The position numbers and the translations under genes are program-made. The notes beneath the pieces were generated by a model. The model did no database searches. It saw nothing but the letters and a program-made list of their open reading frames with translations, and was not told where the DNA came from. Below are positions 20,325 through 29,925 of a stretch of DNA of 64,000 nt, piece after piece (position 1 is the stretch's first letter; every line of letters starts with the position of its first letter). Origin of the DNA: DATKMP01 sp963790045 (lineage in GTDB: Bacteria > Bacteroidota > Ignavibacteria > UBA10030); NCBI GenBank assembly GCA_963790045.1, contig CAWBMS010000008.1, positions 186,001 through 250,000 of the forward strand, in the 5' to 3' direction.

Positions 20325-21806
20325 ATGCCGAGACCAATGAATATTCTGTACGTTACCAGCGAAGCCGACCCTTTTGCAAAAACAGGCGGGTTAGCAGATG
20401 TTTCCAGCGCATTACCGAAAGCCATTAAAGACCTCGGTCATGAAATACGTATCATTATGCCTCGTTATCATTTTATTGGCGAGCGTAAATTTCATCTACA
20501 TGATATTATTCGATTAAAAGAAATCCCCGTTCCCGTCGGTTCCATCACCGAGATGGGAAACGTAAAATCTTCATTTATCAACAATCTCAAAGAAAAAGTT
20601 CAGGTTTATTTTTTAGACAATGCGACCTATTTTGGACGCGACGGAATCTATCAAAGCCCGACAACAAAAAAAGATTATAAGGATAATGATGAGCGATTTA
20701 TTTTTTTCTGCCGCGGCGTGTTGGAAACGCTCAAGTGTTTAGGATGGCAGCCGGACATCATTCACTGCAACGATTGGCAAGCAGGACTGATTCCCGCTTA
20801 CATGAAATCAATTTTTTCTTCCGACCCGTTTTTTAAAAACCTCAAATCGATTTTCACTATTCATAATATGGCATATCAAGGAGTGTTTCCGTACGAATCA
20901 TTTGTGAAATCTCACCTTCCAAAGGAACTTTACCAACAAGACGGCGTCGAAGCTTATGGACAGTTTAATTTTATGAAAACCGCTCTCTTTTATTCCGACG
21001 CTATTACAACCGTGAGCCAAAGATATGCTCAAGAGATTTGCAACTCGCCGGAAATAGGAGCCGGTTTGAATGGCTTGTTGACTGCACGTAAAAAAGATTT
21101 ATCCGGAATCGTAAATGGTATCGACTATCAAATATGGAATCCTGCAACCGACAACCTTATTTATCGCAAGTACGACAGCAAGTCTGTTGAAGCAAAAGTC
21201 GATAACAAACGGGCGTTGGTTCAACGTTTCGGATTGGAATTCGCCGAAGAACGACCCGTGATTGGCGCAATCAGCCGATTGGCAGATCAAAAAGGATTCG
21301 ACCTTGTGTTCGATGCCATAGACGATATTTTGCGGTTAGACGTTCAACTGATTTTTCTTGTCTCCGGCGATAAAGACATGGAGAAAAAATTTGAAACATT
21401 GCAAAAGAAATATTCTAAGCGCATCGGACTCATTCTTGGATATGATGCAGAGGTTGCCCATTTGATTGAAGCGGGCAGCGATATGTTTATTATGCCGTCG
21501 AAGTACGAGCCATGCGGATTAAACCAAATGTATAGTATGCGGTATGGAACCGTTCCCCTTGTACGCGCAACCGGCGGTTTAGATGATACGGTTGATGATT
21601 ACAGCGGAAATGGCAAAGGAACAGGATTTAAATTTGAAAAATACGAATCCAAGGACTTGCTCAAAACATTGCAGCGCGCATTAAAAGTTTATCAGCAACC
21701 GGAAGAATGGAAAAAATTAATGCGCAACGGTATGCAATGCGATTTTTCTTGGGAAAATTCTGCGCGGAAATATCTCAATCTCTACAAAGAATTGTTGAAA
21801 CAATAA
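20325..21806 (+). CDS. glgA: Glycogen synthase (ADP-glucose type)
   Basis: GT5 glycosyltransferase that extends alpha-1,4-glucan chains from ADP-glucose, 493 aa, normal length. The N-terminal ADP-glucose loop reads FAKTGGLADVSSALP at about residues 17-31. HCNDWQAGLIPAY, FTIHNMAYQG and SGIVNGIDYQIWNP are GT5 landmarks. The C-terminal half has AISRLADQKGFDLV and the catalytic PSKYEPCGLNQMYSMRYG, followed by the family ATGGLDDTV. The start is ATG 20325, with a second ATG four codons later that could be the true start (MNILYVTSEADPF). It stands alone between porU (divergent) and a lipoprotein gene; no other glycogen gene is near. Confidence 0.95.
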   Translation: MPRPMNILYVTSEADPFAKTGGLADVSSALPKAIKDLGHEIRIIMPRYHFIGERKFHLHDIIRLKEIPVPVGSITEMGNVKSSFINNLKEKVQVYFLDNATYFGRDGIYQSPTTKKDYKDNDERFIFFCRGVLETLKCLGWQPDIIHCNDWQAGLIPAYMKSIFSSDPFFKNLKSIFTIHNMAYQGVFPYESFVKSHLPKELYQQDGVEAYGQFNFMKTALFYSDAITTVSQRYAQEICNSPEIGAGLNGLLTARKKDLSGIVNGIDYQIWNPATDNLIYRKYDSKSVEAKVDNKRALVQRFGLEFAEERPVIGAISRLADQKGFDLVFDAIDDILRLDVQLIFLVSGDKDMEKKFETLQKKYSKRIGLILGYDAEVAHLIEAGSDMFIMPSKYEPCGLNQMYSMRYGTVPLVRATGGLDDTVDDYSGNGKGTGFKFEKYESKDLLKTLQRALKVYQQPEEWKKLMRNGMQCDFSWENSARKYLNLYKELLKQ

Positions 21807-21925
21807 TGCACACAGGTTGTAGGCGTTTCAATAATTATACGACTTAGCAAAACATCTTCCTTATTGTGTATGCTTCTTCGGTGGATGTTTGTAACAATTA
21901 ACTTTTAACGACAAGCGGCAACAAC

Positions 21926-23168
21926 GTGACTCTTCAACGAACTTTTCTCTTTCTTATCATTCTACTCACATGTTTAATCGGTTGTAACGAAGATACCAAG
22001 TGTCGTGGGTGCGAAAATACTTCCCCAAGCAGATTTTACAACACCCCGCACCGATACTATCGATGCAACAAGCCATGGCACTGAGTCGTCGATACTATTT
22101 ACAGGATCGCTGGATCAAGTTATGCTTGGCAAAGATGATAATGCTGGTATCGAAGCATGGATGCTGATCAAGTTTTACCCGTTTGATGATACGATGTATA
22201 ATGCTAATATCAAGATTACAAGCGCAACGATATATTTGAAAACATTGTATCACTTTGGCGACTCAACGGGTGCGCTTTCATTTAATATGTATCATGCTTT
22301 TGGAGTGTGGACTGGTGATTCGATCGCCTATAATGATTCTCTTTTCAGTTACCCTGAAAATTATTACAACACAACGAGCATTGGTAACGCAACCCTCACA
22401 GACTCCATTGGTAACCCATTATTTGGCGATACGGAGTGGGTACATTTTAATATTCCAAATAGCGAAGTGCAAAATTGGCTTACGACAGAATCTGATAGCG
22501 TTACGAATCAGGGATTAGTCTTTGAGCCAACTAACAGCACCATGATAAAAGGATTTTATTCTTTTAACTCCACCGATACCGTATATCCAGTCCTTACACT
22601 AAACTATACTGAAAATGATACGCCTAAAACTTATTCAACGACTACAGGAGTTGCAAAATATTTATCGCGCGCCAGTTCATTGCTAAAAAGTAAATTTTCG
22701 ATTCCGTCAGATTCTCTCTCGTATATTCAAAATGGAGTTTCGTATCGTTCTACTTTTCATTTTGATACGCTTAAAACTCATTCCCATGTGTTGCTTCCAT
22801 CCACCATTCTTCTTCACAACGCGTTTATCGAAGTAACGTTAAACCCGGCTTCATCTCTTTTTAATTTGAATAAGACATATTTAGCTGATTCCCTGTATGC
22901 ATATTTGGCTACCGATTCAACAACAATAAATTCTTCTTCTATCACGTTAAGTACAACATATACCAATGCTCAGCATCAGCATGTGTACAGATTTAGTGTC
23001 TACAATTATGTGCAAACTTGGTTAAAAAATCCTTCATTGATCAAAAAAATCTACATTACGGGTGTTAATGAAAGTCTCTCGTTTGACCGTTTTGCATTGT
23101 ACGGCAACAATGCTGCACTGGTATTAGAACGGCCGCGATTAATCATTATTTATTCCACGAGCAAATAA
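21926..23168 (+). CDS. DNRLRE-like surface lipoprotein, frame-shifted near the N-terminus
   Basis: The main frame opens at GTG 22005, but the preceding stretch encodes a lipoprotein signal from GTG 21926 (VTLQRTFLFLIILLTCLIGC, lipobox LIGC). One extra A near 21997-21999 separates the two, and the repaired protein is about 413 aa. The body has two copies of a beta-rich pattern: IKITSATIYLKTLYHFG then VQNWLTTESDSVTNQGLVF, and later NAFIEVTLNP then VQTWLKNPSLIKKIYITG. This is the layout of DNRLRE-type domains, which occur on cell-surface proteins; the function here is unknown. The gene is one base from the downstream barrel protein, so both probably belong to one envelope transcript. Confidence 0.65.
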
Positions 23169-23169
23169 T

Positions 23170-24426
23170 ATGCACATTCGACGATATATACTTTTTTGTT
23201 TCCTCATGCTGTTTGTTTTTACTACCAGCAGTTTTGCGGGCGGTTCAACGTATTCACGATACGGTATTGGCGATTTGCAATATTCTGGTGGCGCGCGTGC
23301 TTTTGCAATGGGCGTTGCCGGCGTTGCTCTTTCAGGTGCGAATTCCATCAATAATTATAATCCGGCTGGGCTATCTCAAATTCAACTTACAAGATTCTCC
23401 GGTGATTTTTCTGACACACACATGTCTTCTCAGAATATCAACGGTTCTGCAAATTATAATTTTGCTACATTTCAAGGCGTTGCCTTTGCATTCCCTATCG
23501 CACATGATTATGGCATCGTCTTTTCGCTTGAACTGGCGCCTGTAAGTAATGTCCGTTATGGGATCAATAACGACCCAACAACCGATACTTCACAAATTTC
23601 CTATTATGGAAGAGGCGGGCTGAATACATTATCCGCAGGCCTTTCGTTTTCTCCTTTTCCGTCGTTGCAAACAGGAATTAAATTCAATTATATCTACGGA
23701 CGCATCGAGCAATATCAAAACATTGCACTTACGGACAGTGGTTATTCATCGGATCAATTAGATCGTTCCGCATATTATCAAGGCATGAATTTTACATTCG
23801 GTTTGTTGTATCATGGATTTCAAGATTTATTTGATCGCCCATCGCTTGCCCCCCTCACCTTCGGATTTATTTTTTCAAACGCCTCGACATTCAATGTCGA
23901 GGAAGATCGCCTTTACACCAATATCGATACCACCAGCACAAATTCCGGAACATCGACATTTCCTTACACACTAGGATTTGGACTTTCTTATACATGGAAG
24001 GATCGATACCTTCTTACGGGAGACGTTGTTTTTCAGAATTGGGGATCAACAAAATATTTGGATGCAAATCGTCGTGTTGAAGAATTAAGCGATGGACTAT
24101 TTGCTATCATTCAAAATGCAACCCGTGCAGGATTAGGATTGGAAATTTCTCCGCCGCACGATGCATATTATTCTGACATGATTTATCGCGTGGGTGTTAC
24201 CTACAATTCCACGTATTATAATATTCGCAATCAATCCATCGTTGAATATGATATTAGCGGCGGCGTAGGAATACCGATCGGGCCTGATTCTCGATTAAAT
24301 ATCGGACTTCAATACGGCGTACGTGGAACGACCATCGACAATCTTCAGAAAGATTCTATCTTGCGTCTTTCTATCGGAATTTCAGCAAGCGAACTTTGGT
24401 TCTTTAAGATTGATGAGGAACAATAA
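23170..24426 (+). CDS. PorV/OmpP1-like outer-membrane barrel protein
   Basis: A 418-aa beta-barrel with a signal peptide (residues 1-23, ending TTSSFAG). The start region YSRYGIGDLQYSGGARAFAMG and NSINNYNPAGLSQ resembles the PorV/FadL-like opening seen in Bacteroidota outer-membrane proteins (compare PorV AMGESG and NPAG motifs). Alternating strands fill the remainder, such as LGFGLSYTWKDRYLLTGDVVFQNWG and a long glycine-rich end. It differs from the porV at 14830-15953 in sequence and length. Role unknown; transport or cargo handling is possible. The stop overlaps the rpiB start (TAATGATG). Confidence 0.7.
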   Translation: MHIRRYILFCFLMLFVFTTSSFAGGSTYSRYGIGDLQYSGGARAFAMGVAGVALSGANSINNYNPAGLSQIQLTRFSGDFSDTHMSSQNINGSANYNFATFQGVAFAFPIAHDYGIVFSLELAPVSNVRYGINNDPTTDTSQISYYGRGGLNTLSAGLSFSPFPSLQTGIKFNYIYGRIEQYQNIALTDSGYSSDQLDRSAYYQGMNFTFGLLYHGFQDLFDRPSLAPLTFGFIFSNASTFNVEEDRLYTNIDTTSTNSGTSTFPYTLGFGLSYTWKDRYLLTGDVVFQNWGSTKYLDANRRVEELSDGLFAIIQNATRAGLGLEISPPHDAYYSDMIYRVGVTYNSTYYNIRNQSIVEYDISGGVGIPIGPDSRLNIGLQYGVRGTTIDNLQKDSILRLSIGISASELWFFKIDEEQ

Positions 24427-24869
24427 TGATGACAGCCATCGGCAGCGACCATGCAGGATTTGAGTATAAAGAGAAACTCAAAAAATTATTAGATGAACTT
24501 GGCGAGCCATATCATGATTTCGGAACAACGTCCAACGCATCAGTCGATTATCCCGATTATGCGCACGCGGTTGCAGAATCGGTTTCCAACGGAACATATC
24601 CGCGCGGCATTTTGATTTGTGGAACCGGTATCGGTGTTTGTATCGTTGCAAATAAGCATACAGGCGTGCGTGCTGCGACGAGCGAATCCGTTGCATCAAC
24701 TCGATTAGCGCGCGAGCATAACGATGCAAATATTTTATGTTTTGGCGAACGAATTACTCCATGGGAAACGGCAACCGAAATGGTCAAAGTATTCCTCTCG
24801 ACACCGTTTTCCGGCGGCGAGCGCCACACACGGCGTGTTCAAAAAATTCATTCACTTACCAATTGTTGA
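24426..24869 (+). CDS. rpiB: Ribose-5-phosphate isomerase B
   Basis: Interconverts ribose 5-phosphate and ribulose 5-phosphate in the pentose phosphate pathway. It is 147 aa, the normal length for the RpiB/LacAB fold. The motifs are IGSDHAGFEYKEKL at the N-terminus (phosphate binding), VDYPDYAHAVAESV, and the active-site stretch LICGTGIGVCIVANK, with the catalytic Cys in CGTGIG, then REHNDANILCFGERIT. It overlaps the preceding barrel gene and is followed by glyA after 6 bases, so the three genes are likely one transcript. Confidence 0.95.
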   Translation: MMTAIGSDHAGFEYKEKLKKLLDELGEPYHDFGTTSNASVDYPDYAHAVAESVSNGTYPRGILICGTGIGVCIVANKHTGVRAATSESVASTRLAREHNDANILCFGERITPWETATEMVKVFLSTPFSGGERHTRRVQKIHSLTNC

Positions 24870-24875
24870 ACGACT

Positions 24876-26171
24876 ATGAATAATCTCAAGCAACAAGACA
24901 CAGAAATTTTTTCTGCCGTCCAGCATGAAGTGCATCGGCAGAACTCAAAATTAGAATTAATCGCTTCCGAAAATTTTGTCAGCGCGGCAGTAATGGAAGC
25001 CGCAGGAAGCGTGCTGACAAATAAATATGCCGAAGGATACCCCGGCAAACGCTATTATGGCGGCTGTGAATTTATTGATGTTGTTGAAAATCTTGCTCGT
25101 GACCGCGCTAAAAAATTATTTAGTGCTGAGTACGCGAACGTGCAACCGCATTCCGGTTCGCAAGCAAATATGGCAGTGTACTTTTCATTCATCAAGCCGG
25201 GCGATAAGGTTTTGGGAATGAATTTATCGCACGGCGGACATTTAACCCATGGTTCCAACGTCAATTTCTCTGGTCAATTATACAAGTTCTCGGCGTATGG
25301 CGTTTCCAAAGAAACCGGACGCATCGATTATAACAATGTAGAAGATGTTGCCAAGCGCGAGAAGCCGAAAATGATTACTGTCGGCGCAAGCGCGTATTCC
25401 CGTAATATCGATTACAAAACCTTTCGTGAAATTGCCGATAAGGTCGGAGCATTTTTGTTTGCGGACATCGCACATCCCGCAGGATTGATCGCAGCAAAAC
25501 TTCACAACGATCCGCTTCCCTATTGTCATGTCGTAACATCGACAACGCATAAAACATTGCGAGGCCCGCGCGGTGGTTTAATTCTGATGGGAAAAGATTT
25601 CGAAAATCCGTTCGGACAGGTTGCGGCAAAATCCGGAAGAATAAAAAAAATGTCGGAACTCATCGATTCGATGGTCATTCCCGGCATTCAGGGTGGACCA
25701 CTCATGCACATCATCGCAGCAAAAGCCGTAGCATTCGGTGAAAACTTGCAGCCGTCGTATCGCATTTATGCTGAACAAATTATAAAAAATGCGCAAGCAC
25801 TCGCTGCGGCGTTGATGAAACGCGGCTTCAATATTATCTCCGGCGGCACCGACAATCATCTCATGTTGATCGACCTTCGCAATAAAAATGTTACTGGCAA
25901 AGCGGCGCAGGAGGCACTCGATCTTTCCGGCATCACGGTGAATAAAAATGCTGTTCCATTCGATGATAAATCGCCCTTGATCACAAGCGGGATTCGCATC
26001 GGAACACCGGCAGTAACGACACGTGGTATGCAAGAAGCGGAAATGGAAATTATTGCCGAATTGATCGACCGTGTAGTTTCCAACGCAACCGATCAACAAG
26101 TTTTTGAACAAGTATCAACCGAAGTGCACCATCTAACCTCTCGATTTCCACTCTATGCCGAATTGACATAA
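24876..26171 (+). CDS. glyA: Serine hydroxymethyltransferase
   Basis: PLP enzyme that converts serine and tetrahydrofolate to glycine and 5,10-methylene-THF, the main source of one-carbon units. It is 431 aa, full length. Landmarks are LELIASENFVSAAVMEAAGS, NKYAEGYPGKRYYGG, NVQPHSGSQANMAVY and the PLP-lysine segment VTSTTHKTLRGPRGG near residue 228, followed by GGPLMHIIAAKAVAF and SGIRIGTPAVTTRGM. It is functionally related to folD at 42.0-42.9 kb (folate one-carbon cycle), though not linked. It lies between rpiB and tatC with short spacers of 6 and 4 bases. Confidence 0.96.
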   Translation: MNNLKQQDTEIFSAVQHEVHRQNSKLELIASENFVSAAVMEAAGSVLTNKYAEGYPGKRYYGGCEFIDVVENLARDRAKKLFSAEYANVQPHSGSQANMAVYFSFIKPGDKVLGMNLSHGGHLTHGSNVNFSGQLYKFSAYGVSKETGRIDYNNVEDVAKREKPKMITVGASAYSRNIDYKTFREIADKVGAFLFADIAHPAGLIAAKLHNDPLPYCHVVTSTTHKTLRGPRGGLILMGKDFENPFGQVAAKSGRIKKMSELIDSMVIPGIQGGPLMHIIAAKAVAFGENLQPSYRIYAEQIIKNAQALAAALMKRGFNIISGGTDNHLMLIDLRNKNVTGKAAQEALDLSGITVNKNAVPFDDKSPLITSGIRIGTPAVTTRGMQEAEMEIIAELIDRVVSNATDQQVFEQVSTEVHHLTSRFPLYAELT

Positions 26172-26175
26172 GTTC

Positions 26176-27001
26176 ATGGGATTTGGACAAATTCTTTTCG
26201 AAAAATTTCTCCATAAAGCTGCAACGGCGAACGGTCAGGAAGAAATGTCGTTCGTCGAGCATCTTGAAGAATTACGCAAACAAATCATCAAAGCCGTCGT
26301 CGGCATTTTTATTGCAACAGTTGTTTGCATCTTCTTTTCTGAATTCATTGTCGGAACCATTCTTCTCCAGCCCATCAAACACGTCGGCTTAAAACTCCAG
26401 GTACTATCACCCTACGGCAAAGTACTTTTGTATATGGAAGCAATTTTATTTGCTGCTGTTGTCATCAGCATGCCGTACACGTTGTATTGCTTATGGAAAT
26501 TTGTTGCGCCGGGATTATTGGCCAAAGAACGACGGTATATTGCCGGCATCGTTCTTTTTACAGCGTTGTGTTTTTTTATCGGTGTAGCATTTTCCTATTT
26601 TCTTCTTGTTCCCGCTGCATTGAATTTTTTTGTTTCCTTCGGCACACCCGATATTGCTCTCAACATCGCCGTCGATCAATATGTCAGTTTTATGCTGGCG
26701 CTCATTCTCGGCGGCGGATTGGTTTTCGAATTGCCGATGATTTCTTATTTCCTCAGCAAGATGGGTTTGCTCACACCCGCATTCATGCGTAAGGTACCGG
26801 CGCCATGCTATCGTTATCATTTTTATTATTGCCGCTGTTGTCACACCGACACCGGATATGGTGACACAAACACTGTTGGCTTTGCCGATGTATTTATTGT
26901 ATGAACTTAGTATCTGGATCCAAAGTTCTCTCAGAAAAATAAATCTACAGAACCGGCATCTTCAGAAAAATAATGTCGCCATCCTCATCCATATCGCTTG
27001 A
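26176..27001 (+). CDS. tatC: Twin-arginine translocase subunit TatC, frame-shifted in the last third
   Basis: Inner-membrane receptor for folded Tat substrates. The N-terminal MSFVEHLEELRKQIIK and the first four or five membrane helices read normally (VVGIFIATVVCIFFS, YMEAILFAAVVISMPYTLY, FLLVPAALNFF). As written the frame leaves the family after FMRK near 26793; removing one G there restores KYRRHAIVIIFIIAAVVTPTPDM, the last helices of TatC. The repaired frame runs to a stop at 26999-27001. A second indel near 26935 would instead give a stop at 26971-26973 that overlaps the ATG of the next gene (TAATG), which is a more natural junction. The end is therefore uncertain. Confidence 0.88.
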
Positions 27002-27962
27002 TCGTATCCGTGAACCTGTTGCTGAAGAAATTCGACAATTCGATATTCTTTTTAAAGAAGCACTTCGTTCACAAGTACCATTAGTCGATCTGATAGCGCG
27101 GTATATTCTTCGCCAAAAAGGCAAACGTGTCCGCCCACTCTTAGTGCTTCTCAGTGCAAAAATCTGCGGCGGCATTACCGAGAGTTCGTACCGTGCAGCG
27201 ACACTGATTGAAATGCTTCATACTGCCACACTTGTACACGATGATGTTGTGGATGATGCTGACACACGCCGCGGTTTAGCATCGATCAATGCCGTCTGGA
27301 AAAATAAAGTCGCCGTGTTAATGGGAGATTATCTTCTCTCTCGCGGTTTGCTTCTCGCTCTCAAACATCATGATCATTATTTTTTGAATGCTACATCGAA
27401 CGCGGTAAAACGAATGAGCGAAGGTGAATTATTGCAGATCCAAAAAAGCCGCCATTTGAATTTGGATGAACCGACATATCTGAAAATCATCAGCGATAAA
27501 ACTGCCTCGCTATTTTCTGCTTGCACTGATATAGGCGCCGCAAGCGCGACCGATGACCCTGTGCTGCTTCAACATATGCAAGAGTTTGGAGAAAATGTCG
27601 GACTGGCATTTCAGATACGGGATGATTTGCTGGATTATCTCGGGCGCAAGAGTCTTTTAGGAAAACCGACCGGCGAAGATATTAAAGAAAAAAAATTAAC
27701 ACTGCCGCTTATTTATGCTCTCAATGCTTCGGATAAGCGCAGCGCACTACATGCGCTTCGTTTGATAAAACACGGCGCATCGAAAAAAGAAATCGAATGG
27801 ATTTTAAATTTTGTCGTCGAAGCGGGCGGCGTTGAGTATTCGCTCCAACGTGCAGAAAAATTTGCGGCAACCGCGCGGCAGCATCTTGCCGGATTTTCAG
27901 ACTCTCCAGCCAAAGCATCACTTTTGCAATTCGTTGATTTTATCATTCAACGGAACAATTAA
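26973..27962 (+). CDS. Polyprenyl diphosphate synthase (trans-isoprenyl family)
   Basis: Trans-prenyltransferase making the long-chain isoprenoid diphosphate for quinones, 329 aa. The first Asp-rich motif is LVHDDVVDDADTRRG near residue 84, and the second is FQIRDDLLDYLG near residue 212. RQKGKRVRPLLVLLSAKI and LMGDYLLSRGL are further family signatures. The Asp-motif form and length match octaprenyl- or heptaprenyl-type synthases, but chain length cannot be read from the sequence with confidence. It overlaps or abuts tatC and ends the plus-strand run that began with the lipoprotein gene; the ccm genes converge on it 57 bases downstream. Confidence 0.92.
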   Translation: MSPSSSISLDRIREPVAEEIRQFDILFKEALRSQVPLVDLIARYILRQKGKRVRPLLVLLSAKICGGITESSYRAATLIEMLHTATLVHDDVVDDADTRRGLASINAVWKNKVAVLMGDYLLSRGLLLALKHHDHYFLNATSNAVKRMSEGELLQIQKSRHLNLDEPTYLKIISDKTASLFSACTDIGAASATDDPVLLQHMQEFGENVGLAFQIRDDLLDYLGRKSLLGKPTGEDIKEKKLTLPLIYALNASDKRSALHALRLIKHGASKKEIEWILNFVVEAGGVEYSLQRAEKFAATARQHLAGFSDSPAKASLLQFVDFIIQRNN

Positions 27963-28019
27963 ACATTTCAATCCGTTTAGAGCATTTATTAAAAAGTAAA
28001 ACAACTTTTCAATAACACT

Positions 28020-28397
28020 TCATCGCGGTGCCGAAGCAGATTCGTATTTTGAAGGGCATTTTGTCAACACCTCCGTAGCGTGGAAACATCCGTCTTTGTA
28101 TTTTCCTTTGGCAACAACGTTCGTTGCCAATTCAAAATTGTTCGGTTTGGCTCCTTCTAACACGACACGTTCAATACGATTGTCGTCATCTTTTAGATAA
28201 AACGTGAACTGCACTTTCTCCGTATCGAATCCGGATTCACGATCTTTCATCCATTCGCCTTTTACTTGAATTCTTTTTCCGGTTCGTTGCGCTGTAGCAA
28301 AGGTTCCGTACTCCACGTTGGATTGAAGAAAAGTTACGGTAACAAGCACAAGTCCGGCAAGAACAACAATGCCTCCGATAACGATTTTCCATTTCAT
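28020..28397 (-). CDS. ccmE: Cytochrome c maturation haem chaperone CcmE, Cys variant
   Basis: Membrane-anchored periplasmic haem chaperone of System I cytochrome c maturation, 125 aa. One N-terminal helix (residues 4-25) is followed by the OB-fold domain (VQFTFYLKDDDN, VVAKGKYKDGCFHATEVLTKCPSKYES). In the usual CcmE the haem is held by His in an HxxxY motif. Here the matching position is Cys, giving CPSKY (CxxxY), the form known from some sulfate reducers and archaea. Such systems are reported to lack CcmH and CcmG; neither gene is in this window. Last gene of the ccmABCDE run, 3 bases after ccmD. Confidence 0.9.
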   Translation of the reverse strand: MKWKIVIGGIVVLAGLVLVTVTFLQSNVEYGTFATAQRTGKRIQVKGEWMKDRESGFDTEKVQFTFYLKDDDNRIERVVLEGAKPNNFELATNVVAKGKYKDGCFHATEVLTKCPSKYESASAPR

Positions 28398-28400
28398 CGT

Positions 28401-28538
28401 TCAACCCTTTTTTACTTCACGCTCAAGATTTGAAATTTTTTTATCGAGCCGCACAAGATACATTACGATACCTGCCCAAATTAAAAGCGTTACCGTGAGC
28501 ACAACATATAATTGGTTTTGACTGAAAAATTCATACAT
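28401..28538 (-). CDS. ccmD: CcmD-like small membrane protein
   Basis: A 45-aa open frame (MYEFFSQNQLYVVLTVTL...) with a single membrane helix at about residues 10-30 and a charged, probably coiled C-terminus (DKKISNLEREVKKG). It matches the size and layout of CcmD, which tethers CcmE-haem release to the CcmABC transporter. Its position between ccmC (2 bases upstream) and ccmE (3 bases downstream) supports the call more than the sequence itself, since CcmD is poorly conserved. Confidence 0.82.
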   Translation of the reverse strand: MYEFFSQNQLYVVLTVTLLIWAGIVMYLVRLDKKISNLEREVKKG

Positions 28539-28540
28539 AG

Positions 28541-29257
28541 TTACCTCACTTGTTTATTTTCCGAGATTATTTGTTCTAACTGTGCAATACGTATGCGTAC
28601 ATTCCAGAGCCAGAAAAAAAATAAACTGAAGCCAACTAAGCCGCAGAAAAATACGATGCGCATATTAACCGGCATGTGTAATTGAGCCACCGGCGCCGAA
28701 CCAGATGGATCGCCTTGTGCACCGGGATGCAAACCGCTGACAAGGCGCGGCATGACAAAAACAAAAAATGGCGCAGTCAGTCCGGCGATGATGGAATACA
28801 CCGCAGAAAGCCGTGCACGCACTTCATCTGAACTTAGAGCGGAGCGCAAAGCAAAGTACGCGCCGTAGATCAGCAACAAAATAAAAATAGACGTTTCACG
28901 CGGATCCCAATTCCAAAACGATCCCCAATTAAACTTTGCCCAGATTGATCCGGTTACTGTAGCAAGAACACAAAACATAAATCCCAATCCTGCAGCAGAA
29001 ACGGATTTAAGATCATTATCAAAATCATTCGTTCGTAAAAATTGAAATCCATAAAAAAGCGCTGTGAGAAATCCTAAAACTGAAACCCATGCAACCGGAA
29101 CGTGGAAAAAAATATTTCGTGCTTTCTCTTCAAGTCCAGGAATAAGAGGAAATTGCAAAACATTTTGAGGAGCGGCAACCATGGGAATCGTGATGCCGGC
29201 GACAATCACGAATGTCATTAAAACAATGGAAACAAATTTTACGATTTTCATCATCAA
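28541..29257 (-). CDS. ccmC: Haem handling protein CcmC
   Basis: Six-helix inner-membrane protein of the haem-handling (HHP) family that loads haem on CcmE, 238 aa. The Trp-rich WWD motif WGSFWNWDPRETS is at about residues 118-130, flanked by the conserved periplasmic His in FFHVPVAWVSV and a second His in LHMPVNM. The start could be any of three Met codons at 29257-29249; the first overlaps the ccmB stop by 4 bases (ATGA). It belongs to the overlapping ccmA-B-C-D-E run. Confidence 0.93.
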   Translation of the reverse strand: MMMKIVKFVSIVLMTFVIVAGITIPMVAAPQNVLQFPLIPGLEEKARNIFFHVPVAWVSVLGFLTALFYGFQFLRTNDFDNDLKSVSAAGLGFMFCVLATVTGSIWAKFNWGSFWNWDPRETSIFILLLIYGAYFALRSALSSDEVRARLSAVYSIIAGLTAPFFVFVMPRLVSGLHPGAQGDPSGSAPVAQLHMPVNMRIVFFCGLVGFSLFFFWLWNVRIRIAQLEQIISENKQVR

Positions 29258-29925
29258 TCCTTCCAGACATATTCAAACAGCAGATACGATCCGCCGATCA
29301 TCATCAACAAGTATGCAATCAAAATTTGAAAATCGCCAAAGGCATTCGTGAAATTTTCTCCGTCAAGCGCTTTTGTCGTGGATTGCATGACCGTCATCAG
29401 CAATGGAATCAATACCGGAAACGACAGCACAGGATACAAAGTTCCTTTAGAATGTGCTTTTGCAATGATCGCCGCAAGAATGGTTGCTGATGCTGCAAAG
29501 CCTAAACCGCCGAGCAACAGCGTGAAGATAAAAATGGATGGCGATAGAATAACAAACGCCGGAAAAACAATAACATAAAGAATGGCAACAGCTATGGTCA
29601 GCAGCAGCGTGAGTCCGGCATTGAAAATGAGTTTGCCGAAATACACAACCGTTGGTGTTGCAATGAGTTGAAGCGTGAGCGTTGTACCGCGTTCTTCTTC
29701 GCTCACAAAAATGCGCGACAAGCCGGACATCGCCGTAAAGAATACCACGACCCAAAACATTCCCGCTAAAATGTCCGTACCGATTTGATCGTCTCTCAAC
29801 GCAAAAAGAATGGTCGCAACAGACGTGACCACAAACATCAATAAAGCATTGAGTGCGTACCGAGTGCGAAGTTCAGAACGAACATCTTTTGATATAATGG
29901 CAAAGATGGCAGCAATCGTTGTCAC
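29254..29925 (-). CDS. ccmB: ABC transporter permease CcmB
   Basis: Membrane subunit of the CcmABC haem-release complex, 223 aa from the chosen start, with about six helices (such as LFVVTSVATILFAL-like hydrophobic blocks and the conserved FVSEEERGTTLTL near residue 70). A longer open frame exists, but GTG 29925 is preceded at 6 bases by AAGGAGG, an excellent ribosome-binding site, and overlaps the ccmA TGA as GTGA. This start also gives a family-length protein. The conserved stretch FSPSIFIFTLLLGGLG-like region is followed by the typical GTLYPVLSFPVLIPLLM. Confidence 0.9.
   Translation of the reverse strand: MTTIAAIFAIISKDVRSELRTRYALNALLMFVVTSVATILFALRDDQIGTDILAGMFWVVVFFTAMSGLSRIFVSEEERGTTLTLQLIATPTVVYFGKLIFNAGLTLLLTIAVAILYVIVFPAFVILSPSIFIFTLLLGGLGFAASATILAAIIAKAHSKGTLYPVLSFPVLIPLLMTVMQSTTKALDGENFTNAFGDFQILIAYLLMMIGGSYLLFEYVWKD

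Noticed and set aside
20204..20428. Short plus-strand open frame upstream of and overlapping glgA
   Set aside because: It has no recognisable domain, begins in a promoter-like AT-rich gap and overlaps the certain glgA start in another frame.
25578..26111. Long antisense open frame within glyA
   Set aside because: It mirrors glyA codon structure and has no family features; many such shadows exist in this window.
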